Assembly (NCBI GenBank): GCA_015494715.1
Contig: WGAT01000074.1
Location: forward strand, 1-57,331
Source of the DNA: Campylobacterota bacterium
GTDB lineage: Bacteria; Campylobacterota; Campylobacteria; Campylobacterales; Nitratiruptoraceae
Length of the DNA: 57,331 nucleotides
Direction: 5' to 3'
The notes beneath the pieces are model-generated. The model ran no database searches and had not been told where the DNA came from. It saw only the letters and a program-made list of their open reading frames with translations. Of the stretch, positions 19,458-27,141 are shown in pieces. The position numbers were made by a program, and so were the translations under genes. The stretch's first letter is position 1; each line of letters begins with the position of its first letter.

Positions 19458-20595
19458 TTACATAATAGTTGGCGCTGGATTTGCCGGAAGTGTTATAGCC
19501 GAGCGTATAGCAAATGTATTGAATGAAAAGGTACTTATCATAGAGAAAAGAAACCATATAGGTGGAAATTGTTATGATGAAAGAATTGAGAATATTTTGG
19601 TGCATAAATATGGACCGCATCTTTTTCATACAAATTATAAAGAAGTATGGGACTACTTGAGCAACTTTACGGAGTGGGATCTTTACCATCATAAAGTCTT
19701 AGCTTTTATAGATGGAAGAAATGTTCCCATACCCTTTAATTTTAACACTCTTTATAAAGTCTTTCCTAAAGAGTTGGCAAATAAAATAGAGAAGAAATTG
19801 TTAGAAAAATACATTTATAATTCTAAAGTGCCTATTTTGGAGCTTAAAAAAGAAAAAGATAAAGATTTGAAATTTTTAGCTGACTATATTTATGAAAAGA
19901 TTTTTCTTAACTACACCGCTAAACAATGGGGTGTAAAACCAGAAGAGATTGATAGCGCCGTAACAGCAAGAGTGCCAGTATTTATAGGAAGAGATGATAG
20001 ATACTTCAATGATACCTATCAAGCTGTTCCAAAAGATGGATATACCAAGATTTTTCAAAAAATGTTGGATCATCCGAACATAAAATTAATGCTCAATACA
20101 GATTTCAATGAGGTGGTACAAATCGATCATCAAACTAAAAAAATATATTTTTTCAATCAAGAGTTGAGAGGCAAACTCATTTTTACTGGAATGATAGATG
20201 AACTTTTTGATTATAAATTTGGAGAACTTCCATATAGAAGTGTGGATATGAGATTTGAAATAATAGAAAAAGAATATTATCAAAAAGCAGCCACTATAAA
20301 TTATCCAAACAATTATGATTTTACAAGAATAACTGAATTTAAACATATACATCCAATAAAAACGAATAAAACAGTTATTTTAAAAGAATATCCACAGGTA
20401 TATGTAAAAGATGAAAACACTCCATACTATCCAGTTTTTACTCAAGAAAATCAAGAGAGATATAATGAATATTTAGAATATTCACAAGGGTTTGAAGACA
20501 TAGTTTTAGTAGGAAGACTTGCTGAGTATAAATATTATGATATGGATGACATTGTAAAAAGAGCTTTGGAAGTTTTTGAGGAGAAAATAAGATGA
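19450..20595 (+). CDS. glf: UDP-galactopyranose mutase
   Basis: 381-residue FAD enzyme that interconverts UDP-galactopyranose and UDP-galactofuranose. FAD fold GAGFAGSVIAERI at the N-terminus, EKRNHIGGNCYDE, HKYGPHLFHTN with the conserved His near residue 60, FLNYTAKQWG and the late GRLAEYKYYDMD are all Glf landmarks. It overlaps wzx by 8 bases and the following glycosyltransferase by 4 (ATGA). Its presence implies galactofuranose in the glycan; galE at 29.9 kb supplies UDP-galactose. Confidence 0.95.
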   Translation: MFDYIIVGAGFAGSVIAERIANVLNEKVLIIEKRNHIGGNCYDERIENILVHKYGPHLFHTNYKEVWDYLSNFTEWDLYHHKVLAFIDGRNVPIPFNFNTLYKVFPKELANKIEKKLLEKYIYNSKVPILELKKEKDKDLKFLADYIYEKIFLNYTAKQWGVKPEEIDSAVTARVPVFIGRDDRYFNDTYQAVPKDGYTKIFQKMLDHPNIKLMLNTDFNEVVQIDHQTKKIYFFNQELRGKLIFTGMIDELFDYKFGELPYRSVDMRFEIIEKEYYQKAATINYPNNYDFTRITEFKHIHPIKTNKTVILKEYPQVYVKDENTPYYPVFTQENQERYNEYLEYSQGFEDIVLVGRLAEYKYYDMDDIVKRALEVFEEKIR

Positions 20596-21524
20596 GTGAT
20601 AAAGAAACTGTTTGTGCAGTAGTAGTGACATATAATAGAAAAGAGCTATTGATTGAGTGTTTAGAAGCATTGCAAAAACAAACAAGACCTTTAGATACTA
20701 TTTATTTAATAGATAATGCATCAACTGATGAAACTCCAGAATTGCTTTTAGAAAAAGGGTATATTGATGAATTGCCTCCGAACAATGATGATGAACCTTG
20801 GGAACAAGAATTCAAAATAAAAAATTTGATAAATGGAGATATAGTAAAAGTCCATTATGTTAGAATGAATGAAAATACTGGTGGAGCAGGAGGGTTTCAC
20901 GAGGGCATAAAAAGAGCTTATAAGAGGGGATATGATTGGCTTTGGCTAATGGATGACGACGTTGAACCTTTTTCAAATGGTTTAGAAAATTTGTTAAATT
21001 TTAAACATATTTCTTCTTGTATTCATGGAAGTAAAATTTATCCCAATGGAGAATTAGTGAATTGGAATGGATGGTTGGATGATATAATTGGTGTGAGATT
21101 TGAATTTGAAGAAAATTTCAAAGATAAGAATTTCTGTATTATCAATTTTGGATGTTTTGAAGGATTACTTATTCATAAAGATATTATAAATAAAATAGGA
21201 TATCCTTTCAAAAAATTCTTCATTATAGCTGATGATACATATTATGGGTATCTAGCTTCTAAATATACTAATGTAATCTATATTAAAGATATAGTTCTCA
21301 AAGCGAAAATTGACAAGAGACAATATAAAGAAAGTTTATCTAGACGATGTTTGTTTATAAGAAATTACTTATATTTATTTAGAAAAATTACGAAATTCTC
21401 TATTATACCAACAGTAAGATATTTATTTAATGCAACTAAAGCAAGTATTAAATATAGAAGTCACTTACCTTTGTTAGCTTACTACGATGGAATAATGGGA
21501 AACTTTGAAAGAAAATATAAATGA
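20592..21524 (+). CDS. Family 2 glycosyltransferase, possible galactofuranosyltransferase
   Basis: 310 residues. GT-A start CAVVVTYNRKELLIECLEAL, LIDNASTDET, GGAGGFHEGIKRA and the metal-binding WLMDDDVEP motif. The GGAGGF plus DDDVEP combination is the one found in GlfT-like galactofuranosyltransferases, and the gene directly follows and overlaps glf, so UDP-Galf as donor is a reasonable inference. No membrane segments, so cytoplasmic or peripheral. Very AT-rich. Overlaps the next gene by 4 bases. Confidence 0.85.
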   Translation: MSDKETVCAVVVTYNRKELLIECLEALQKQTRPLDTIYLIDNASTDETPELLLEKGYIDELPPNNDDEPWEQEFKIKNLINGDIVKVHYVRMNENTGGAGGFHEGIKRAYKRGYDWLWLMDDDVEPFSNGLENLLNFKHISSCIHGSKIYPNGELVNWNGWLDDIIGVRFEFEENFKDKNFCIINFGCFEGLLIHKDIINKIGYPFKKFFIIADDTYYGYLASKYTNVIYIKDIVLKAKIDKRQYKESLSRRCLFIRNYLYLFRKITKFSIIPTVRYLFNATKASIKYRSHLPLLAYYDGIMGNFERKYK

Positions 21525-22738
21525 AAACAATAGTCTTGTTTACAAATACTTATCCTTATTCTACGATGAGCGAATATACTTTTATTGAACCAGAATTACA
21601 AATACTCAATAAATATTTTAAAATTATATTGGTACCTTTATTTAGAGAAACTAATAGATCAAGACAATTAATAAATGATTTGTACAATATATCAATAGAA
21701 AATGTCAAATTCGATAAATATAAAGAAATTTTTAATATATTAGAATTAGATAGTATATTAATAAAAGAGCTTCAAAAAATAAAAAATAAAAAACATATAA
21801 AAGATTTAATTATTAGATATATAAAAATGAAATGGATAGAAAAATTTATAAAATCTAAGCTTGAGAAAGATGAATGGAACAAAGAATATATTTATTATAC
21901 TTATTGGTTTGATTTTGCTACTACTGCTCTCATAAATTTGAAAAATGAGTTTAATTTAAAGGTAATAACAAGAGCCCATAGATATGATTTGTATGAGGAA
22001 AAAAGGAATGGATATATTCCTTTTAGAGAAAGAGATGTTAGGAAAATAGATAAAATAATAACTATCTCAAAACAAGGATATAATTATTTAAAAAATAAAT
22101 ATAAGATTGAAAATATTTTAAATAGTTATTTGGGTATAAATAATCAAAATATAACAAATCCTATAAATAGTTCTGAAAAAATTAAAATTGTTTCTTGTGC
22201 TTTGATATCTCCTGTAAAAAGAATAGATTTGATAATGGAATTTTTATCGAAAATTTCAACAGAACTCAATATCGAAATAGAATGGCATCACATCGGAAGT
22301 GGGAAATTAGAGAAAGACCTAAAAAAAATGTCGAAAAAATTTGCGCATAAATTGTTCGATATAAAATTTGTAGGATATTTGGAAAACGAAGAAATTTTTA
22401 GGTATTATATGAATAACCCATTTGATTACTTTGTTACCTTAAGTGCAAGTGAAGGTCTACCAGTAAGTTTGATGGAGGCATGTAGTGTCGGATTGCCAAT
22501 AATAGCTACCAATGTGGGAGGTGTCTCTGAAATAGTCCAAGAGAAAAAAAATGGATTTTTATTATCTTCTAACCTTTCTTATGACGAATTTAAAAACAAA
22601 GTTATTGAAGCTATTGGATATAAGCATAACAAACAACTTTATAATAAATTACGAACAAATTCAAAAGAAATTTTTTTACAGAACTTTGAAGCAAACAAAA
22701 ATTATGAAAAATTTGCAGAAATATTAAATAGTTTATGA
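21521..22738 (+). CDS. Family 4 (GT-B) glycosyltransferase
   Basis: 405 residues. The N-terminal half is weakly conserved (VLFTNTYPYSTMSEYTFIEPEL); the C-terminal GT-B half has KIVSCALISPVKRIDL, WHHIGSGKLEKDL, VTLSASEGLPVSLMEA and IIATNVGGVSEIV, including the E-x7-E nucleotide-sugar motif. Donor and acceptor sugars cannot be told from sequence. It is the most AT-rich gene of the window (runs such as AAAAAATAAAAAATAAAA) and stands 13 bases before the epimerase gene. Retaining, cytoplasmic face of the inner membrane. Confidence 0.85.
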   Translation: MKTIVLFTNTYPYSTMSEYTFIEPELQILNKYFKIILVPLFRETNRSRQLINDLYNISIENVKFDKYKEIFNILELDSILIKELQKIKNKKHIKDLIIRYIKMKWIEKFIKSKLEKDEWNKEYIYYTYWFDFATTALINLKNEFNLKVITRAHRYDLYEEKRNGYIPFRERDVRKIDKIITISKQGYNYLKNKYKIENILNSYLGINNQNITNPINSSEKIKIVSCALISPVKRIDLIMEFLSKISTELNIEIEWHHIGSGKLEKDLKKMSKKFAHKLFDIKFVGYLENEEIFRYYMNNPFDYFVTLSASEGLPVSLMEACSVGLPIIATNVGGVSEIVQEKKNGFLLSSNLSYDEFKNKVIEAIGYKHNKQLYNKLRTNSKEIFLQNFEANKNYEKFAEILNSL

Positions 22739-22751
22739 AAGGCTATCAAAA

Positions 22752-23825
22752 TTGAAAATCCTTACAATCCTTGGCGCAAGGCCTCAATTCATCAAAGCTG
22801 GGGCGGTTAGCAGAGAGATAACAAAGAGGCAAAAGAAGGGCGAGAAAATCCAAGAGATAATTGTTCATACTGGGCAGCATTACGATAAAAATATGAGTGA
22901 TGTGTTTTTTGAAGAACTTCATCTTCCAAAACCTGATTATTATTTAGGAGTGGGTAGTAAAAGTCATGGTGCAATGACAGGAGAGATGATAAGTAAATTA
23001 GAAGAAGTAATGATAAAAGAAAAACCGGATGTAGTGTTAGTTTATGGAGATACAAACTCAACTCTTGCAGGGGCGGTTGCGGCAAGTAAAATCCATATAC
23101 CTATAGCCCATGTAGAAGCTGGACTAAGAAGCTTTAATATGCAAATGCCGGAAGAGATAAATAGAATATTGACCGATAGAGTAAGCAAATGGCTTTTTTG
23201 CCCTACAGAGACTGCGGTAGGAAATTTAAAAAAAGAGGGATTTGAAAATTTTGATTGTCAAATAGTCAAAAGTGGCGATGTAATGCTAGATGCCGCAATT
23301 TTTTATAAACAGTATGCAAAAAAGCCTAATGTTGAGATAGAGAGTGATTTTATCCTTTGTACAATACATAGAGCAGAAAATACCGATAATAGGAAAAGAC
23401 TTAACAATATATTCGAAGCTCTCAAAGAGATTGCACAAGAGAGGCAAGTGATCTTGCCTTTACATCCAAGAACAAAAAAAAGATTGCTAGAAGAGAAAAT
23501 CGATACCAAAAATATCACTATCATCGAGCCAGTGAGCTATTTGGAGATGGTATGGCTACTCGATCACTGCTCTTTGGTGATGACAGATAGTGGAGGATTA
23601 CAAAAGGAAGCCTTTTTCTTCAAAAAGCCCTGTATTACGCTTAGGGATGAGACAGAATGGGTGGAGTTGGTAGAGCATAGGGTCAATGTATTGGTGGGGC
23701 CCAATAAGGAAAAAATTATTCAAACCTATAAAAGTAGTAATTCATTGTTTTCACAAGACTTTAATAAAGATTTATATGGAAAAGGCGATGCAAGCGAGCT
23801 AATCATAGAGATGTTGCTAAAGTGA
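22752..23825 (+). CDS. wecB: Non-hydrolysing UDP-GlcNAc 2-epimerase family (WecB or WbpI type)
   Basis: 357 residues. ILTILGARPQFIKA, VHTGQHYD, VYGDTNSTLAG, HVEAGLRSF, MPEEINR and TDSGGLQKEA are the epimerase landmarks. WecB makes UDP-ManNAc; the WbpI/WlbD subgroup epimerises UDP-GlcNAc(3NAc)A to the manno form. Because wlbA-, wlbB- and wlbC-type genes share the locus, the WbpI role is likely here, but I cannot separate the two from sequence alone. TTG start gives the expected MKILTILGARPQ N-terminus. It overlaps the next gene by 4 bases (GTGA). Confidence 0.88.
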   Translation: MKILTILGARPQFIKAGAVSREITKRQKKGEKIQEIIVHTGQHYDKNMSDVFFEELHLPKPDYYLGVGSKSHGAMTGEMISKLEEVMIKEKPDVVLVYGDTNSTLAGAVAASKIHIPIAHVEAGLRSFNMQMPEEINRILTDRVSKWLFCPTETAVGNLKKEGFENFDCQIVKSGDVMLDAAIFYKQYAKKPNVEIESDFILCTIHRAENTDNRKRLNNIFEALKEIAQERQVILPLHPRTKKRLLEEKIDTKNITIIEPVSYLEMVWLLDHCSLVMTDSGGLQKEAFFFKKPCITLRDETEWVELVEHRVNVLVGPNKEKIIQTYKSSNSLFSQDFNKDLYGKGDASELIIEMLLK

Positions 23826-25129
23826 AAAAAATACTATTTGTTACTGCAACTTTCTATCCTCAAAATAGAATTTCGGTATTGAGAATCGGGCAATGGGTCA
23901 AATATCTCTCTATGAAAGGATATGATGTAACGGTATTGACAACTAAAAAATATCCTTTTTTAGGACCTTTTGGATTGGAGGTAGAGTTACCGGGCGTTCA
24001 TGTAATAGAAGTTGATTTTTTGCCGTTTTTTTTAAGAAAAAAGTTTAATAGGAAAACAAATGAAAAAACTGAGAGTAAAGAAAGGAATAGTGAGAATCAT
24101 TTATTATCTAATTTAAAATTTATTACCAGAAAAGCAAGAAGCTATATCGGTAGCTTTTTTGATCTTTATGATCTTTGGATTGAACCAGCATTTAAAGAAG
24201 CGGTAAAATTACAAGAAAAAAAAGAATTTGATTACATTATAAGTTCATTTTCTCCTCCAGCGGTTCATATTGTGTCTCATAAATTGAAATTAAAATATCC
24301 AAACATAAAATGGATAGCAGATTTTAGGGATTTGTGGGCATACAATCATATAATAAAAGCCAAAGGTGTTTTTGAAAAGATGGAAAAAAGAAGAGAAAAA
24401 AAAATCATTTCAAATGCTGACGCACTGATTACTGTGTCAACGCCGTTGACACAAGAAATGAGAAAATACTATCCATTACATAAAATATTTACTATAGAGA
24501 ATGGGTTTGATCCTGACGAATTTCTTCATTGGAAGCAAAATCTTACGGCTCAACCAAAAATAGGAAATAAATTAGTGATTTCGTATCTTGGTACAATTTA
24601 TCCAAATAGAAGGGATCCATCGATATTGTTTCAAGCAGTTAATGAATTAATAGAGGAAAAAAAAATAAGGAAGCAAGATATTGAAATCAATTTCTATGGG
24701 AATAATAAAAAAGAGTTGATGGATATAATCGAGAAAAAAAATTACAATAAATTCGATATTATAAATATAAAAGGTTTTGTATCTCGAGAACAATCTTTGA
24801 AAATTCAAAAAGAATCAGATCTTTTACTGTTTTTGGAATGGAACGATCCCTCTGCAAAAGGTGTTTTGACTGGTAAACTTTTTGAATATTTAGTAAGCGG
24901 AACACCAATTTTGGCTTTAGGGATTTCAAAAGAAAATGCTGCTGGAAAAGTAATAGAAAAGACACAAACAGGAAAGCTTTTTTTAGAAAAAGAAGAATTA
25001 AAAAAAGAGCTTTTAAAAATATTTATGGATAAAAAAATAGAATTTTATAATCCAAATCTAAAAGAAATTGAGAAATTTTCAAGAGAGAAGCAAGTGGAAA
25101 AATTGATTGAGATATTAGAAACTGTTTAA
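23822..25129 (+). CDS. GT-B glycosyltransferase
   Basis: 435 residues. N-terminal ILFVTATFYPQNRISVLRIGQW and central IISSFSPPAVH, WIADFRDLWA, then VISYLGTIYPNRRD, GFVSREQSL and FEYLVSGTPILALG in the C-terminal donor-binding half. Resembles family 4 enzymes of capsule and O-antigen loci. The donor sugar is unknown. GTG start overlaps the epimerase gene. No predicted membrane helices, so it acts on the cytoplasmic side of lipid-linked intermediates. Confidence 0.85.
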   Translation: MKKILFVTATFYPQNRISVLRIGQWVKYLSMKGYDVTVLTTKKYPFLGPFGLEVELPGVHVIEVDFLPFFLRKKFNRKTNEKTESKERNSENHLLSNLKFITRKARSYIGSFFDLYDLWIEPAFKEAVKLQEKKEFDYIISSFSPPAVHIVSHKLKLKYPNIKWIADFRDLWAYNHIIKAKGVFEKMEKRREKKIISNADALITVSTPLTQEMRKYYPLHKIFTIENGFDPDEFLHWKQNLTAQPKIGNKLVISYLGTIYPNRRDPSILFQAVNELIEEKKIRKQDIEINFYGNNKKELMDIIEKKNYNKFDIINIKGFVSREQSLKIQKESDLLLFLEWNDPSAKGVLTGKLFEYLVSGTPILALGISKENAAGKVIEKTQTGKLFLEKEELKKELLKIFMDKKIEFYNPNLKEIEKFSREKQVEKLIEILETV

Positions 25130-25151
25130 AGTGATAAAAAGGCAAAAAACT

Positions 25152-25607
25152 ATGAACGTCATTACATATGGTACTTTCGATATGTTTCACATAGCTCATC
25201 TTAATCTTCTGAAAAGGGCGAAAGAGTATGGTGATAGATTGATAGTAGGTGTATCTACAGATGAGTTCAATAGGCAAAAAGGCAAAAAAACATTAATACC
25301 TTTCAAAGAGAGGATAGAAATAGTCAAAGCTATTAGATATGTTGATGAGGCAATAGCCGAAGAGTCTTGGGATCAAAAAATCGAAGATATCAAAAAGTAT
25401 GATATAGATATTTTTGTCATTGGAGATGATTGGAAAGGTAAATTTGACTATTTAAAAGAGTATTGTAAAGTCATCTATTTACCCAGAACAGAAGGGATAT
25501 CAACTTCCTTATTAAAAGAGAATTTAAAGGCATTTTACAATTTGGATATAGAAGGATTGAAAAAAGCTGTGGAGACGATACAATCTATCATAAAGAATTT
25601 TGAATAA
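25152..25607 (+). CDS. Glycerol-3-phosphate cytidylyltransferase-like (TagD family)
   Basis: 151 residues. Nucleotidyltransferase fold with TFDMFHIAHLNLL (His13 and His16; the HxGH motif reads HIAH) and the C-terminal PRTEGISTSLL that matches the RTxGISTT signature of CTP:glycerol-3-phosphate cytidylyltransferases. Expected product is CDP-glycerol. ATG 25152 is preferred over GTG 25131 because the conserved core starts at once and AAAAGG lies upstream. It directly precedes and overlaps (TAATG) a LicD gene, so the activated alcohol is probably transferred onto the glycan. Other alcohols, for example ribitol phosphate, cannot be excluded. Confidence 0.8.
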   Translation: MNVITYGTFDMFHIAHLNLLKRAKEYGDRLIVGVSTDEFNRQKGKKTLIPFKERIEIVKAIRYVDEAIAEESWDQKIEDIKKYDIDIFVIGDDWKGKFDYLKEYCKVIYLPRTEGISTSLLKENLKAFYNLDIEGLKKAVETIQSIIKNFE

Positions 25608-26335
25608 TGAAAGATTTTCAAAAAAGGATGTTAAAGATTCTATTAGCCTTTGATGCTCTTGCGAAAAAACACAATCTTACGTATTGGTTGGATCATGGAA
25701 CACTTTTAGGAGCAGTAAGGCACCAAGGATTCATTCCTTGGGATGACGATTTGGATATATCCATGTTGCGGGAAGATTATGAAAAATTGAAAACATTGAA
25801 AGATGAGTTTCCATCATGGATATTTTTCCAAACAAAAGAGACTGATCCAGAAGTTCCTATACACTATATCAAGCTAAGAGATAAGAGTAGTCTGTATATA
25901 GATAAATGGGAAACGGACCGTAAAGTTTCGTATCATCAAGGTATATTTATCGATATTTTCCCGATTAACTGTATTGATGAAAAAAATATAACTATTTATA
26001 AAAATCTAGTGAATTTTTCAAAAATATTTAGTAATAGATATTTACGATTGGATAGGATAGCAAAAGTATTGATAAATAAGATCAATAGCTTTCATAAAAA
26101 AGATAAATCGTGGTGTGTTAGTGGCGGTGAATGTATGCATTTTGTTATAAATGTTCCTAAAAATTGTATTTTTCCACTAAAAGAATTGGAGTTCGAAGGG
26201 TATATGTTACCAGTTCCTCACGATTATGATCGATATTTACAATCTATATTTGGTAAAGATTATATGAAACTACCTCCAAAAGATAAAAGAAAAATCCATG
26301 CTCAAAAAATTGAGGTCTATCCGTGCGATGTGTGA
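25607..26335 (+). CDS. LicD family phosphotransferase
   Basis: 242 residues. LicD landmarks: YWLDHGTLLGAVRHQGFIPWDDDLDISM, then IFIDIFPINCID, and a C-terminal dip into FEGYMLPVPHDYDRYLQSIFGKDYM. Members move phosphocholine, phosphoglycerol or similar groups from a CDP-alcohol to a sugar, with the DDDxD-type acidic cluster binding metal. The preceding gene probably makes CDP-glycerol, so phosphoglycerol decoration of the glycan is the best inference. Cytoplasmic, no membrane helices. Overlapped by 13 bases by the next glycosyltransferase. Confidence 0.88.
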   Translation: MKDFQKRMLKILLAFDALAKKHNLTYWLDHGTLLGAVRHQGFIPWDDDLDISMLREDYEKLKTLKDEFPSWIFFQTKETDPEVPIHYIKLRDKSSLYIDKWETDRKVSYHQGIFIDIFPINCIDEKNITIYKNLVNFSKIFSNRYLRLDRIAKVLINKINSFHKKDKSWCVSGGECMHFVINVPKNCIFPLKELEFEGYMLPVPHDYDRYLQSIFGKDYMKLPPKDKRKIHAQKIEVYPCDV

Positions 26336-27132
26336 TATTATCAGTTTATAAAAAAGATAAATTGCAATATGTACAAGACGCTTTGGAAAGTTTATATTCT
26401 CAAACTGTAAAAGCGGATGTGTTTATAAAAATCGATGGTCCTATCGATAAGAAACTCGAGGATTATTTATTAAAAGAATATAGAAAAGGAAATATAGCCT
26501 ATCTCTCTAAAAGGAAAGAAAATAGAGGTTTGGCCACCTCATTGAATGAATTGATAGAAGTAGCTTTAAAGAGAAAATATGAATACATTTTTAGGATGGA
26601 TGCAGATGATATATGTCTTGCGGAACGTTTTCAAAAACAGATAAAGTTTATGGAAACAAACAAAGATGTGGATATATGTGGAACATATATAGAAGAATTT
26701 GGAGATGGTGTAGAATATAAAAAACTCGTAAAATATCCATTGACACATGAAACAATGTTTGAGTTTTTCAAAAAAAGAGTTCCCTTGGCCCATGTGAGTG
26801 TATGCTTTAGAAAAAGTTTTTTCGAAAAAGCTGGCTTATATCCCGAGAGTGGCCATATAAGTAACGAAGATACATTGATGTGGTTAAAAGGGTTCGAAAA
26901 TCGGTGTAGATTTGCCAATATCGATTATGTGGGAGTCAAAGTGAGAGTGAGTAGAGATTTTTTCGAAAGGCGAGCTGGAGTCCGAAAAGTCTTGTATGAT
27001 TTTAAAAATCGTTTAGAAGTGATTAGAAAATTGCATTATGGTTATGATGCCTATTTTTATGCTTTTGGTATGATGGGGATCAATCTTCTGCCCACACAGC
27101 TGAAAAAATTTACATATAAATATTTACGATAA
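26323..27132 (+). CDS. Family 2 glycosyltransferase
   Basis: 269 residues, GT-A fold. CVILSVYKKDKLQYVQDALESLYSQT, KRKENRGLATSLNELIE and the RMDADDICLAERF metal/nucleotide motif are typical, as is the late acceptor-loop SNEDTLMWLKG. It belongs with amylovoran/AmsE-like transferases of exopolysaccharide loci. GTG start at 26323 lies inside the end of the LicD gene. Its position just before pglB places it in the glycan assembly line; the sugar is unknown. Confidence 0.88.
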   Translation: MRCVILSVYKKDKLQYVQDALESLYSQTVKADVFIKIDGPIDKKLEDYLLKEYRKGNIAYLSKRKENRGLATSLNELIEVALKRKYEYIFRMDADDICLAERFQKQIKFMETNKDVDICGTYIEEFGDGVEYKKLVKYPLTHETMFEFFKKRVPLAHVSVCFRKSFFEKAGLYPESGHISNEDTLMWLKGFENRCRFANIDYVGVKVRVSRDFFERRAGVRKVLYDFKNRLEVIRKLHYGYDAYFYAFGMMGINLLPTQLKKFTYKYLR

Positions 27133-27141
27133 AGGGTCGAT

